This document shows, in pieces, positions 38,150-50,942 of a stretch of DNA of 64,000 nt. Below the pieces are notes generated by a model. It made no database searches. It was given only the letters and a program-made list of their open reading frames with translations, and was not told the origin of the DNA. This stretch comes from Methylopila sp. Yamaguchi. Lineage in GTDB: Bacteria > Pseudomonadota > Alphaproteobacteria > Rhizobiales > Methylopilaceae. The position numbers and the translations under genes are program-made. The first letter of the stretch is position 1. Each line of letters starts with the position of its first letter. The DNA is taken from assembly GCF_002897035.1 (NCBI RefSeq), contig NZ_BAUX01000004.1, positions 217,035-281,034 of the forward strand. The letters run 5' to 3'.

Positions 38150-39264
38150 CCGTCCTCCTGATGCAACAACACGGTGGCGCCCACGAGACATCCAACAACG
38201 GCTGGAAGCCATGCCGCCGCGACTGGATTCACTAGGCCCGCCGCCCCCAAATCGTCGGCGAATTCGGTGACGACATAAAGCACGAAGCCCGCACCCACGC
38301 CACCGAGAATCGTTCGGGCCACCCCCCCGAACCGGAAGAACCGGAGCGCGACGGTCGCGGCGATAAGCACCATGGCGGTCAGGAGCGCCGGACGGGCAAG
38401 AAGTTCTTGGAGTTCAAGCCTGTGGCGCAGAGGCGACAGTCCCGCGCGTTCCGCGAGAGCGATGGCGCCGGGTAGGTTCCAGAACCCAACCATGGTCTTC
38501 GCGCCGAGCGTCTCGCGGACCTGCGCCGCGGACAGATTCGTCGGCAGCCGATAGCGCGCCAGGGATTGCGGCTCCCGGCCCACCGCGACCACCCGCACGT
38601 CGTCCAGATCCCAGGCGCCGTCGACCAGCTTGGCGTTGCGCGCCTCGATGCGCTCCCGGAACTGGCCCTCCGGCGTGAAGCTGAAGACGGTGACGCCGTT
38701 GAGCGACACGCCAGAGCTCGCCGCGCTGTTGGCGCGGATCACCGCCTGGCCGTCGATGCTGCGTTGCCGGATCCAGCGAGCTTGCCCCGAGGACCGACCG
38801 GTGGATGAAAACAGGCGCGCCTCGAGGCGCTCGGCCCGATCCTGCATGTGCGCGGCGAGCGGATTGAACGCGAGCGTCGAGACCACGCCGACGGCGACGG
38901 CCACGGCGACGGCCGGCGCCAGGAACTGCCAGGCCGAGACGCCGCTCGCCCGCGCCACCACCAACTCGAGCCGGCGGCTGAGCATCACGAAAGCCCCCAT
39001 CGCGCCGAACAGGGTCGCGAACGGCAGCACGCGCTCGATGATCGCGGGCGTCCGGTGCAGCGAGAGGTTGGCGATCGCCGTGATTGAGGCCCCGCCGCCG
39101 CGGGCGTCGCCCGCCCGGCGCAGAAGCTCGACGAAATCGACGACGAAGACGAGCAGGATCGTGGCGAGGATGACGCCGACGATCGACAGCGCGACCTTGC
39201 GCGCGAAGTAGCGCGACAGCGTCCCGGTGAGCGGGCCGACGGGAAAGGCGAACGCGCTGGTCAC
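38146..39264 (-). CDS. lptG: LPS export ABC transporter permease LptG
   Basis: A 372-residue YjgP/YjgQ family membrane protein with three N-terminal and three C-terminal helices around a periplasmic beta-jellyroll domain (~130-270). ARKVALSIVGVILATILLV and the C-terminal TILGGVGAGFVLYVV are characteristic. The GTG start overlaps the lptF stop, and the stop overlaps the lptD start. With LptF and LptB it extracts LPS from the inner membrane; lptB is not in the window. Confidence 0.93.
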   Translation of the reverse strand: MTSAFAFPVGPLTGTLSRYFARKVALSIVGVILATILLVFVVDFVELLRRAGDARGGGASITAIANLSLHRTPAIIERVLPFATLFGAMGAFVMLSRRLELVVARASGVSAWQFLAPAVAVAVAVGVVSTLAFNPLAAHMQDRAERLEARLFSSTGRSSGQARWIRQRSIDGQAVIRANSAASSGVSLNGVTVFSFTPEGQFRERIEARNAKLVDGAWDLDDVRVVAVGREPQSLARYRLPTNLSAAQVRETLGAKTMVGFWNLPGAIALAERAGLSPLRHRLELQELLARPALLTAMVLIAATVALRFFRFGGVARTILGGVGAGFVLYVVTEFADDLGAAGLVNPVAAAWLPAVVGCLVGATVLLHQEDG

Positions 39265-40394
39265 GCGCCGGCCGGGGCGGCGAGGGGCGAAGAAACGGGC
39301 GGCGCCGGAGAGCGCGGCCTTCGCCCGAAGGCGAGCCATAGAGCCGCAGCGCCGGCGCCGATCGGAAGCCCGTAGACCGCAAACGCGGCGTAAGGCGTGG
39401 CGACGAGCAGGTTGGTCGCTCCGAGGCCCGCGATCCGCAGCGCCGCCATGGCCGCGATCGCGCCCAGCACGCCGTACGCCCGTGTCTGACGCGTTGTCCT
39501 AGGACGGCCGATGGCGGCGAAGGCGATCAACATGAACGCGACCGGGTACAAGGGATTGACGAACCGTTCGTGAAGTTCGGCGCGGAACCGGCCGGGCTGG
39601 GCCTTATAGGTCGCGTCGTTCACGTCCGGCGTCACGAGCTCCGAAGTGTAGCGCTCGCGTGGTTTATAGGATGTGACCTCGCTCAGGCCGGTAAAAGGCG
39701 AGAGGTCGAAGGCGTAGCGCTGGAACACGACGATCGCGGGGTCCTTGTCCGGCGCCTCGCGCCGCTGGACCGAACCGTTCTCCAGGACGAGGAAGGTCGA
39801 GCCCTGCTCCTCGACGATCTGGCCGCGCTCGGCGAGGTAGGTGACCTCCTGGGGCGCGTCGCGCGTATCCTGTACGAAGATCCCGAGCAGCGCGCCGCCG
39901 CGGCGCTCCCGGACGTGGACGACGAGCCCCTCTTCGATTGGCGTGAACTGGCCCTCGCGCAGGATGTTGGCGACCACGTCGGCCCTCACCTGCGTCAGCT
40001 GGAAGCGAAGCGCCCTGAGCGATTCCGGAATCGCCCAGACGCTCATCAGCCCGACGACGATCGAGACCATCAGCGTCAGCGTCATCAAGGGCCGCAGCAG
40101 CCGGCCTGGGCCGACGCCTGCGCCGGACATCACGACCAGCTCGGAATCGGCGTTCAGGCGGTTCAGCGACCAGACGGCCGCGCCGAACAGCGCGATCGGC
40201 GCGAGGATCACGGAGAGGGAGGGAATGGTGAGGCCGGTGATCAGCAGGAAGATCCAGATCGTCTGGCCCTGCGCGGTCACCACGTCCAACTCGCGCAGCG
40301 CCTGCGTCGTCCAGATCACCGCCGTCAGGATGATGAGGCTGGCGACGAAGGCCTTCGCCGTCAGGCCGAAAATGTAGCGTTCCAGAACAGGCAT
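39261..40394 (-). CDS. lptF: LPS export ABC transporter permease LptF
   Basis: A 377-residue YjgP/YjgQ protein, paralogous to LptG. It opens with LERYIFGLTAKAFVASLIIL and has six helices with a periplasmic domain at ~130-265. It heads the minus-strand operon that leads through lptG, lptD, surA, pdxA and rsmA. The divergent pepA gene starts 213 bases away, and the shared gap holds the promoters; none was recognised with confidence. Confidence 0.93.
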   Translation of the reverse strand: MPVLERYIFGLTAKAFVASLIILTAVIWTTQALRELDVVTAQGQTIWIFLLITGLTIPSLSVILAPIALFGAAVWSLNRLNADSELVVMSGAGVGPGRLLRPLMTLTLMVSIVVGLMSVWAIPESLRALRFQLTQVRADVVANILREGQFTPIEEGLVVHVRERRGGALLGIFVQDTRDAPQEVTYLAERGQIVEEQGSTFLVLENGSVQRREAPDKDPAIVVFQRYAFDLSPFTGLSEVTSYKPRERYTSELVTPDVNDATYKAQPGRFRAELHERFVNPLYPVAFMLIAFAAIGRPRTTRQTRAYGVLGAIAAMAALRIAGLGATNLLVATPYAAFAVYGLPIGAGAAALWLAFGRRPRSPAPPVSSPLAAPAGA

Positions 40395-40607
40395 GCGCTC
40401 ACGATCGACCGCGCGGCCGCACCTGCTGCGGTCACGAACGCGTCCCGCGCCACTTCAAAGCCGTAACGGAGCGAAACGCAAGCGCGCCTCCTGCGCGACG
40501 CGGTCGCGGACGCTTTCATGCGGAGGTCGCGTCGTATAGATGAGGACAACCCAGCGCAGGCGCGGTCTTCGAGCGCGCGCGAACGCAGTCAAGGAGTGCC
40601 GCTTCCG

Positions 40608-42116
40608 ATGTCCAAGAGCTCCGATCAAGCCCGCGGGCCGATCAAGATCGGCTTCCAGAAGCTGAGCGCGGGAGCGAGCGGCGTGGTCGTGGCGCTCGCC
40701 GGGCCGGAGCTCGCCTTCGGCGCCGCGACGGCGGAGTTCCTGGCGCCGATTCTCGGCGCCCTAAGCGCGGCCGCCGCCGCGGAGCGCTTCAAGGGCCGAC
40801 AGGGCGCCGCCTTCGAGCTGCTCTCGCCGGCGCTGCCCGGCCTGGAGCGCCTGATCGTGATCGGCCTCGGCGACGGCAAGGAGCCGACCGACTGGGTCAA
40901 GCTCGGCGGGCAGATCCGCGGCAAGCTCCCGGCCTTCGCGGAGACCGCCACCGTCCTGCTCGACGCCGTTTCCGGGATCGACGCCGAAGCCGTCTCCGAC
41001 GTCGCTCTCGGCTTCCGCCTGCGCGGCTACGCCTTCGACCAGTACAAAACCAAGAAGAAGGACGACGAGGCCGCCGGCCTCTCCAAGGCCACCTTCGCGG
41101 TCGCCGACGAGTCGGCGGCGAAGAAGGCTTGGAAGCTGAAGGAGGGCCTCGCCGAAGGCGTGGAGACCGCGCGCACGCTCGTGAACGAGCCGCCGAACGT
41201 GCTGACCCCGAGCGAGTTCGCCCGGCGGGCGCAGGCGTTGGAGAAGCTCGGCGTCGAGGTGGAGATCCTCGGCGAGAAGGAGCTTAGGAAGGCGGGCTTC
41301 GGCGCGCTGCTCGCCGTGGGGCAGGGCTCTAGCCAGGAGAGCCGCGTCGCCATCATGCGCTGGAACGGGGCCAAGGACAAAGACGCCCAGCCGGTCGCCT
41401 TCGTCGGCAAGGGCGTGATCTTCGACACCGGCGGCATCTCCATCAAGCCTTCGGCCGGCATGGAGGACATGAAGGGCGACATGGCGGGCGCCGCCTGCGT
41501 CGTCGGCCTCATGCACGCGCTGGCTTCGCGTAAGGCGAAGGTCAACGTCGTCGGCGCGATCGGCTGCGTCGAGAACATGCCGGACGGCGGCGCCTACCGC
41601 CCCGGCGACATCATCACCGGCCTCTCCGGGCAGACCATCGAGATCATCAACACCGACGCTGAAGGACGGCTCGTGCTGGCCGACGTGCTCTGGCACGTGC
41701 AGGACCGCTTCAAGCCGAAGTTCATGGTCGACCTCGCGACGCTGACCGGCGCGATCCTGGTGGCTCTCGGCGTCGACAACGCCGGCCTGTTCTCGAACGA
41801 CGACGAGCTGTCCGATCGTCTGTACAAGACGGGCCTCGCCACTGGCGAGAAGGTGTGGCGCATGCCGCTTGGGCCCGAGTTCGACAAGCTGATCGACTCG
41901 AAGTTCGCCGACATGAAACAGACCGGCGGCCGCCACGGCGGCTCGATCACGGCCGCCCAGTTCCTGAAGCGCCACGTCAACGACACGCCCTGGGCGCATC
42001 TCGACATCGCCGGCACCGGCATGGGCAGCCCCGCGAGCGACATCAACCGCAGCTGGGGCTCCGGCTGGGGGGTGCGCCTGCTCGACCGGCTGGTGCGGGA
42101 CTATTACGAGGAGTGA
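40608..42116 (+). CDS. pepA: Leucyl aminopeptidase (M17)
   Basis: A 502-residue two-zinc cytosolic aminopeptidase. The catalytic signature is [12 protein letters not shown] near residue 350; earlier [16 protein letters not shown] and [14 protein letters not shown] supply the metal ligands. The ATG at 40608 is preceded by AAGGAG. Besides peptide turnover, PepA can act as a DNA-binding protein in some bacteria. holC follows 55 bases downstream, an association that also occurs elsewhere. Confidence 0.96.
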   Translation: MSKSSDQARGPIKIGFQKLSAGASGVVVALAGPELAFGAATAEFLAPILGALSAAAAAERFKGRQGAAFELLSPALPGLERLIVIGLGDGKEPTDWVKLGGQIRGKLPAFAETATVLLDAVSGIDAEAVSDVALGFRLRGYAFDQYKTKKKDDEAAGLSKATFAVADESAAKKAWKLKEGLAEGVETARTLVNEPPNVLTPSEFARRAQALEKLGVEVEILGEKELRKAGFGALLAVGQGSSQESRVAIMRWNGAKDKDAQPVAFVGKGVIFDTGGISIKPSAGMEDMKGDMAGAACVVGLMHALASRKAKVNVVGAIGCVENMPDGGAYRPGDIITGLSGQTIEIINTDAEGRLVLADVLWHVQDRFKPKFMVDLATLTGAILVALGVDNAGLFSNDDELSDRLYKTGLATGEKVWRMPLGPEFDKLIDSKFADMKQTGGRHGGSITAAQFLKRHVNDTPWAHLDIAGTGMGSPASDINRSWGSGWGVRLLDRLVRDYYEE

Positions 42117-42120
42117 GCCG

Positions 42121-42168
42121 AGCGTCATCCCCGCCGAGCGACGCGACGGCGGGATGGCCGGGGACGCT
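42121..42168. repeat. REP-like palindrome between pepA and holC
   Basis: AGCGTCATCCCCGCCG at the left folds with CGGCGGGATG (42047-like arm at 42147-42156) and ACGCT (42164-42168). The outer AGCGT/ACGCT pair and inner CATCCCCGCCG/CGGCGGGATG pair differ by one bulged base. It shares the CGTCATCCCCG core with the elements at 28981 and 60652. It covers the ATG at 42154, which argues against that codon as the holC start. Confidence 0.5.
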
Positions 42169-42171
42169 GAG

Positions 42172-42618
42172 GTGACCGAAATCTTCTTCTACCATCTCAC
42201 GCGGCAGCCCTTGGACAAGGCGCTGCCGGCGCTGCTTGAGAAGTGCCTCGAGCGGAAGTGGAAGGTTGTCGTGCAAGCCTCCGCGCCAGAACGGGTTTCC
42301 GCGCTCGACGACGCCTTGTGGACCTATTCGGACGAGAGCTTCCTGCCCCACGGCGCCGACGCCGAGGGAGCGGATGAGCCGATCTGGCTGACGACCTCGG
42401 ACGGCAATCCCAACGGCGCCGCCGTGCGCGTGCTCGTCGACGGGGCGGCGCCCCCGCCGGACCTCGCGCCTTACGAGCGCGCGCTCTTGCTGTTTGACGG
42501 GCACGACCCGGAGGCGCTCGACGCGGCGCGCGCGCAGTGGAAGACGCTGAAGGCGGCGGGCCATGTGCTGACCTACTGGCAGCAGGACGACGACGGGCGC
42601 TGGCGAAAGAAGGCCTGA
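42172..42618 (+). CDS. holC: DNA polymerase III subunit chi
   Basis: A 148-residue HolC: EIFFYHLTRQPLDKALPALLEKC at the start, then WTYSDESFLPHG and LTYWQQDDDGRW at the end. Chi bridges the clamp loader (via psi) to SSB. The GTG at 42172 gives the standard N-terminus (TEIFFYH); an ATG at 42154 lies in a palindrome. Confidence 0.9.
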   Translation: MTEIFFYHLTRQPLDKALPALLEKCLERKWKVVVQASAPERVSALDDALWTYSDESFLPHGADAEGADEPIWLTTSDGNPNGAAVRVLVDGAAPPPDLAPYERALLLFDGHDPEALDAARAQWKTLKAAGHVLTYWQQDDDGRWRKKA

Positions 42619-42648
42619 GAGGGCCGAGACGGACCTAAGGTCGGCGGT

Positions 42649-43890
42649 CTAGGGGAGACACGGCGAGGCGAGCGCCGGCCGCTTCTCACCCGAGCGCGTC
42701 CATGCTGCGGCTCCTTCGGCGGCGGCGTGACCGGTCGCGAAGCACGCTTGCAGAAGATAGCCGCCGGTCGGCGCCTCCCAGTCCAGCATTTCGCCGGCCA
42801 CGAACACGCCGGGCCGCCGCGACAGCATGAAGCGCTCGTCGATCTCGTCGAACCGGACGCCTCCGGCGGTCGAGATCGCCCGGGCAAGCCCCTGCGGGGC
42901 GATCAGCCGGAGAGGCGTCGCCTTGATCCGCCGCGCGAGCGCGGCCGGCTCATGGGGGAGGTCGCCGCCCTCCCGCAACAGCCCGACGCAGACTGGCGGC
43001 AGCCCGGCGGCCTTGCGCAGATGCGTGGACAGCGAGCGGTCGCCGCGGCCCGCCCCGAGCCGGGCGGCGAGGTCCGCTTCGGTGAGGTCCGGCCGCAGGT
43101 CAAGCGTCGCGGTCGTGGAGCCGTCGCGGGCGATCGCGTCCCGAAGGGCGGCGGAGAAGGCATAGATCAGCCCGCCTTCGATTCCGTCGGCAGTGACCAG
43201 GGCTTCGCCACGGCGGGTCTCGCCGCTGAACGTCAAGGCGATGCGCTTCAGCGGCTGACCCGCGAAGCGCTCGGGGAAGAAGCTCGACCAGCCGACGCGG
43301 AAGCCGCAGTTCGCGGGCGCCAGCGGAGCGACGCCGACCCCGGCCGCCTCAAGCACGCCGGTCCAGCTCCCGTCCGCGCCGAGCCGCGGCCAGCTCGCGC
43401 CGCCGAGCGCGAGCACGACGACGTCGGGCCGCGCGGTTTCGGCGCCCTCGGGCCCTTCGAAGGTCAGCGCGCCGTCGCTCGACCAGCCCGTCCACAGCCG
43501 CCGGGGCGCGAAGGTGACCCCTTGCGCTTCGAGCCTGCGCAGCCAGGCCCGCAACAGCGGCGACGCCTTCAGCGTCTTCGGGAAGACGCGGCCGCTCGAC
43601 CCCACGAAGGTTTCAAGCCCGAGCTCCTCGCACCAGCGCACGAGCCGGTCCGGGGGGAAGTCGCGGAGGGCGCGCTCCAGACGTGGACGCGCAGGCCCAT
43701 ACCGGTCGAGCAGGCGCTCCAGCGGCTCGGAGTGCGTGAGATTCAGTCCGCCCCGCCCGGCAAGCAGGAACTTTCGCGCGAGCGACGGCATTCGATCGAT
43801 GACTCGGACCTGCAGACCGGACGCCGCGAGGCTTTCCGCCGCCATCAGGCCGGAGGGACCCCCGCCGATGACGAGTGCTTGCGCTGTCAT
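42649..43890 (-). CDS. TIGR03862 family flavoprotein (HI0933/BaiN-like)
   Basis: A 413-residue FAD-binding protein. The dinucleotide motif is IGGGPSGLMAAESLA at residues 8-22, followed by the family KFLLAGRGGLNLTHSE; the C-terminal ISTAGGVRFDEID and PGVFVAGEMLDWEAPTGGYLL complete the FAD fold. Members of the HI0933 group are flavin oxidoreductases of uncertain substrate. A perfect palindrome sits 5 bases upstream of its ATG, suggesting tight control at the promoter. Confidence 0.9.
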   Translation of the reverse strand: MTAQALVIGGGPSGLMAAESLAASGLQVRVIDRMPSLARKFLLAGRGGLNLTHSEPLERLLDRYGPARPRLERALRDFPPDRLVRWCEELGLETFVGSSGRVFPKTLKASPLLRAWLRRLEAQGVTFAPRRLWTGWSSDGALTFEGPEGAETARPDVVVLALGGASWPRLGADGSWTGVLEAAGVGVAPLAPANCGFRVGWSSFFPERFAGQPLKRIALTFSGETRRGEALVTADGIEGGLIYAFSAALRDAIARDGSTTATLDLRPDLTEADLAARLGAGRGDRSLSTHLRKAAGLPPVCVGLLREGGDLPHEPAALARRIKATPLRLIAPQGLARAISTAGGVRFDEIDERFMLSRRPGVFVAGEMLDWEAPTGGYLLQACFATGHAAAEGAAAWTRSGEKRPALASPCLP

Positions 43891-43894
43891 GGAA

Positions 43895-43912
43895 CTTTAG
43901 CGGGCGCTAAAG
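43895..43912. promoter_or_regulatory. Perfect palindrome CTTTAGCG-GG-CGCTAAAG, probable operator
   Basis: Two 8-base half-sites, perfect inverted repeat with 2 bases between them, end 5 bases before the ATG of the flavoprotein gene. It is AT-richer than the surroundings and has no T-run, so a protein-binding site is more likely than a terminator. It could also serve the divergent receiver gene at 44088. Confidence 0.5.
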
Positions 43913-44087
43913 AGGAATCGACTTCCGAACCGTCCGGAAGATAGAAATTCGACTTCGATCCACGTCTGCGGTCGCATCGTGATTCTCGTTTCCTTAAGCT
44001 GAGACCGACTACTTATCTCGATCACTCGGCCCGCGCGACCATCCCGGCGGGCGGCCCGGTGCGAAGGGAAGGCATGGGACGTCCTTC

Positions 44088-46227
44088 ATGGCGCTCGTTG
44101 TCATCGTCGACGATCGGATTACGAACCGGAACATCTTCGCGAAGCTGGCCGCTTCGATCGAAAGTGGGGTGGTCGTTCGTTCGGCGCTCCCGTCGAAGCG
44201 CTGGCTTGGCTCGCGGGCAACACGCCCGACCTCGTCATCACCGACTACAAGATGCCGGAACTGGACGGCGCGGAGTTCACCCGCCGCTTCCGGACCTTGG
44301 ACGGCTGCGCGGACGTGCCCGTCGTCGTCCTCACGGTCTACGAGGAGCGGAGTTTCCGACTGAACGCCCTGGAGGCCGGCGCGACCGACTTCCTGCAGAG
44401 CCCGGTCGACCACCACGAGTTCCTGACCCGCGCGCGCAACCTTCTGAAGATGCGCCGGCAGCAGGTGCTGATCGCCAGTCGCGCCCTGTCGCTCGAGCGC
44501 GAGCTGCGGTCCAGCGAGCGCGATCACGAGAAAGCCCTGCGCGACAGCTCCGAGAGGCTGGCCCAGGTCATCGACACGGTGCCCGCCCTGATCAGCGCGA
44601 CCGATAGGTCAGGCCGCTGCATCTTCGTCAACGCCTATCAGGCCGCCATGAAGGGGGTCGAGCCGCCGGAACTGCTGGGGCGCACCGCGGTCGAGATGTT
44701 CGGCCCCGAGCAAGGCGGCCGCAGCGCGTCGCTCGACCGGCTGATCTGCGAGAGCGGCGCGGCTCTGCCGAGCTACGAGGAGGAATTCGTCACGCGCTCC
44801 GGCGAGCGGCGGTACTTTCTCACGACCAAGTCTCCGTTGCGGGACGGCGCCGGAGAGATCGTCGCGGTTCTGACGACTGCGCTCGACATCACCGACCGGA
44901 AACGCGCCGAGGGGCACCTCCGCCACCTCGCGCACCACGACGCTCTGACCGACCTGCCCAACCGCGCCCTTCTGCAGGACCGCGTGCGGCACGAGATCGC
45001 CCACGCGCGGCGGAACGACACCAAGTTCGCCCTGCATCTTTTCGATCTCGACCGGTTCAAGGCGATAAACGACGTCCTGGGCCATCACGTCGGCGACCGG
45101 CTGCTGAAGTCGGTATCCGACCGCCTGCGCGGAACGGTGCGGGAGACCGACGCCGTCGCGCGGCTCGGCGGAGACGAGTTCGCCATTCTGCAGACCAACG
45201 TCCTCCATGTGGACGACGCGAAGGAGCTGGCGCGCCGCGTCCGCGCCGCTCTGGCGGCCCCCTTCGTCTTCGACGGCGAAGAGGTGACGACCTCCGCCAG
45301 CATCGGCATCGCGCTGTTTCCCGACAGCGCCTTCGATTTCGAGGAGTTGCTGAAGCGCGCCGACATCGCGATGTACCGGGCCAAGGCCGACGGCCGCGAC
45401 GGCTTCCGCGTGTTTGAAGCCGACATGGACACGTCGGCGCGGGCGATCACCGTGCTCGAGAGCGACCTGCGCCGAGCCTTGGCGCGCGGCGAGTTCGTGC
45501 TGCATTTCCAGCCGCAGGTCGATCTCGAGTCCGGCCGCATCCTCGGGGCCGAGGCGCTGATCCGCTGGCGGCGCGAGAACGGAGACCTGGTGCCGCCGGG
45601 CGACTTTCTGCCAAGCGCCGAGGAAACCGGCCTCATCACCCCCATCAACGAGTGGGTGCTGAACCACGCCTGCCAGCAGGCCGCGGCCTGGCGGAAGGCG
45701 GGGTTGCCGCCGCTCCGGGTCGCCGTGAATCTCTCGGCGGTCCAGTTCCGCAAGCAGGACGTCCAGAAGGTGGTGATGGACGCCATCGCGACGTCGGGGC
45801 TCGAGCCGTCCCTGCTCGAGCTCGAGCTCACCGAGACCATCCTGCTGCAGGACACCGACCTCGTGGTCGCGCAGATCAAGGCGCTGCAGGAGCACGGCGT
45901 GACGTTCTCGATCGACGATTTCGGAACCGGCTACTCCTCGCTCGCCTACGTCAAGAACTTCCCCGTGAACCGGCTGAAGATCGACAAGTCGTTCGTTCAC
46001 AACCTCAAGGCCGACGTCAACGACGCCGCGATCGTCCGAGCCATCATCAACCTCGGCCACAGCCTCGGGCTGGACGTGGTCGCGGAAGGCGTCGAGACGG
46101 CGGCTCAGGTCGCGCATCTCCGCGCCGAGGGTTGCGACGAAGTGCAGGGCTACTACTTCGGCCGGCCCATGCCCGTGGACGACTTCGTCGCCCTTGTGCG
46201 GCGCGAGACCCTTCTCGCGCGGACGGC

Positions 46228-46231
<4 letters not shown>
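44088..46231 (+). CDS. Response regulator REC-PAS-GGDEF-EAL (c-di-GMP turnover), with an internal frameshift
   Basis: The ATG at 44088 opens a receiver domain (VVIVDDRITNRNIFAKLAAS) that leaves frame near 44182; the rest, DLVITDYKMPELDG onward, continues in another frame to 46231. A single added base would restore one protein of about 714 residues: REC (~1-125, phospho-Asp in ITDYKMPEL), PAS (~155-270), GGDEF with an intact GGDEF site (RLGGDEFAIL) and EAL with the EAL, ETIL and DDFGTGYSSL motifs. The 659-residue part from 44252 could be translated from an internal ATG but lacks the start of REC. An overlapping ATGA links it to the hybrid kinase gene that follows. If the break is real the phosphorylation control is lost; if an error, it is an ordinary gene. 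Confidence 0.85.
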
Positions 46232-48804
<2,573 letters not shown>

Positions 48805-48806
48805 TC

Positions 48807-49298
48807 TCAGGGCGTCCAGCCGCAGGCGGCCGCGACCCGCGTCCGAACGTCGCCGAAGCCCTCGAGCGAAAACGCGTTGGCGTGAACGTCGCCCGCGCGG
48901 TCCCGCACCTCGATCGTCAGCCGGCCTTCAGCGGGCAGCCGGCGCAGGAAATCCTCGACCCCTTCAGAACGGAACACGGCCTTGCCGTTCGTGGAGACGT
49001 CCCAGCGCGAAGTCTCTCGAGCGCCGGAGTCCGACTGCGTCGCCACCTCGAGCGACGAGCGCGGCAGGCCCCAGTCTCCTGCGGTCCCGACGAGCGCTTC
49101 GGTGCGCCCGCCGAGGCAGCGCACGATGATGAAGGACGGATCGTTCTGCGAGGCTCCGCGCGCGGCGGCGAGCGCCGTCACAAGCGTGGCCGGTCCCTCG
49201 TCCGGCTCCGAGGTGGTGGTCCAGCCGCCCAGCGTCTCCGAGCCTGCGGCGGCTGCGGTCGCGAGAAGACACGACGCCGCGACGATCGCCTTGCGCAT
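48807..49298 (-). CDS. VasI/TagO-like secreted protein
   Basis: A 163-residue protein with a signal peptide (MRKAIVAASCLLATAAAAG). The body has FIIVRCLGGRTEALVGT, a conserved cysteine, then the two-beta pattern ATQSDSGARETSRWDVSTNGKAVF, which resembles VasI (PF11319), a protein found in type VI secretion loci and as a stand-alone envelope protein. No T6SS genes are near. AGGAGG precedes the ATG. It ends 2 bases past the kinase gene on the other strand. Confidence 0.6.
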   Translation of the reverse strand: MRKAIVAASCLLATAAAAGSETLGGWTTTSEPDEGPATLVTALAAARGASQNDPSFIIVRCLGGRTEALVGTAGDWGLPRSSLEVATQSDSGARETSRWDVSTNGKAVFRSEGVEDFLRRLPAEGRLTIEVRDRAGDVHANAFSLEGFGDVRTRVAAACGWTP

Positions 49299-49519
49299 GG
49301 AAACGCCTCCTGGGGTCAGAAACTGGCGACCTGGATACGCTGGGCGTTTGGTCCTGGACCGTCCGCGCGAGATCTTCTTCACGGCGCCAAAGCACCTGCG
49401 ATTGCTGCTTCGCAGCATAAGGAAACTATGAGACGCTTCCCGTCGTACGTTGCGTCTCGGCGACGTCCCACGACATCCTTGGGACCTATTCGCGGAGATT
49501 GACGAGAGGGATCGTGCGT

Positions 49520-50833
49520 ATGGCCTCCAGGCCGCGTCTCCGATCGGCAGGTCTTCTGACCGTCGCGCTCGCGGCGATGCTCGGGCTCGCGGGGGGCGTG
49601 GTCGGCGGCGAGCGATTTGGGTCTTATCGCGATGCCCTGCCGGCGGAAGCCGGCCAGCCGCCGGCGTGGCGCGGCCCGAGCTTCGACCCGCGGCGCTACG
49701 CGGATGCGGCGGTGGAAGGCGTGGTCCGCAAGGCCTGCGCCTCGCCGGCGCCTTTCGTCGTGCTGGACAGCTTCAGCTTCGGGCGCCCCGCCAATCTGGA
49801 CGACGATCTTGGCGAGCCGTCCGATAGCGCCGACGCGAACATCAGCCACGGCGATGTGGTGGCCGCCATCGCCGCTCTCGGCCATGGCGCGGTGACGACC
49901 TATCAGATCGATCCGGTCTTCAACGCCTTCACCCTGGCGAGGGATTTCGCTGCCCTCGCGCGCGACGTCGCGAGCGGCAAGGTCGCCCGTCCGGCGGCTG
50001 TCGTCACCTCCATCGTGCTGCCGGTCCATCTCGACGACGTCAACCGCGCGCTGCCGGCCGACAAGGCGGTGTCTGCGGCGGACCTACGCGCGCGGCGGGG
50101 AGAGGTGATGGCGGCGCTCATCGCCGACGGTGATCCGCGCAACCCCTATCGCATCGTGGGCGACGCGCTGGCTGCGCTGGCGCGGCTTGACGTGCCAGTG
50201 TTCGCGGCGTCCGGGAACACGGGCCCGGATGGGCTGGTCAACGTGCTCGCGCTCAACGACGGCGTCTACGCGGTGGGCGCGCTCGACGGCGCCGGCCGGC
50301 CGACGGTCTACACCAGCACGCCTGAGATGACCGCGATCTGGGCCCCCGGGCAGTTCGTCCTTAGGGAGACTACGGGCGGGCTGAGCCTCACCGGCGGGCG
50401 TGACGTCGCCTTCGCAGGAGCGACCGCGCCGGGCCGGAAGGGCCTCATCGCCTCGATCGTCGGGCGCGATCCGGCGACGCTCGTGCGCTCCGTGCCGGCC
50501 TCGCTCGCAGGCCCCGACCCTTCTGGCCCGGGGCGGCGCCAGCGGACTCTGCGGCGCTACCTCGAACCCGGGCTCTACCGGACGGCCGATCTGTTGGCGG
50601 CCTATGGCTACGACATGAGCTCCGGCAACGTTGCGCGCTCGCTGGAGCAGGGGCCCTACATGCACTACCCGTCCGACGCGATCTTCCGCCTGGATAAGAC
50701 GGGCCGGCTCGCCTTCGATCCGCTGGGCGACGGCTCCCCGGGTCAGCTGGTGGCCTACGACGCCACGTCCTTCGCAACGCCCAACGTCTGTCCTTCGCCG
50801 CAGCGCGTGGCTCAAACCTCCAGCCCGCGCTGA
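49520..50833 (+). CDS. Subtilase-like (S8) secreted protein, divergent and short at the C-terminus
   Basis: A 437-residue protein with a signal peptide (PRLRSAGLLTVALAAMLG). A degenerate subtilase triad is visible: Asp in FVVLDSFSFG, His in ISHGDVVAAIAALGHG, oxyanion Asn in VFAASGNTGPDG, and Ser in YDATSFATPNV. Normal subtilases continue for 30-100 residues after the Ser; here only NVCPSPQRVAQTSSPR follows. Shifting one frame at about 50788 would give LSFAAARGSNLQPALTA, more protein-like, so a frameshift is possible but unproven. The ATG at 49520 has GAGAGGG 9 bases upstream. Substrate unknown. Confidence 0.65.
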   Translation: MASRPRLRSAGLLTVALAAMLGLAGGVVGGERFGSYRDALPAEAGQPPAWRGPSFDPRRYADAAVEGVVRKACASPAPFVVLDSFSFGRPANLDDDLGEPSDSADANISHGDVVAAIAALGHGAVTTYQIDPVFNAFTLARDFAALARDVASGKVARPAAVVTSIVLPVHLDDVNRALPADKAVSAADLRARRGEVMAALIADGDPRNPYRIVGDALAALARLDVPVFAASGNTGPDGLVNVLALNDGVYAVGALDGAGRPTVYTSTPEMTAIWAPGQFVLRETTGGLSLTGGRDVAFAGATAPGRKGLIASIVGRDPATLVRSVPASLAGPDPSGPGRRQRTLRRYLEPGLYRTADLLAAYGYDMSSGNVARSLEQGPYMHYPSDAIFRLDKTGRLAFDPLGDGSPGQLVAYDATSFATPNVCPSPQRVAQTSSPR

Positions 50834-50942
50834 CGGCGCCAGCGGCAAAATGCGCCGCCGAGGGATCGATCGCCAAGTCCGGGACGTTCCAGCTCTGCAA
50901 ACAGCGAAGCCGCCGAGCGGCTCAGCCGGAACGAGGACCTGA

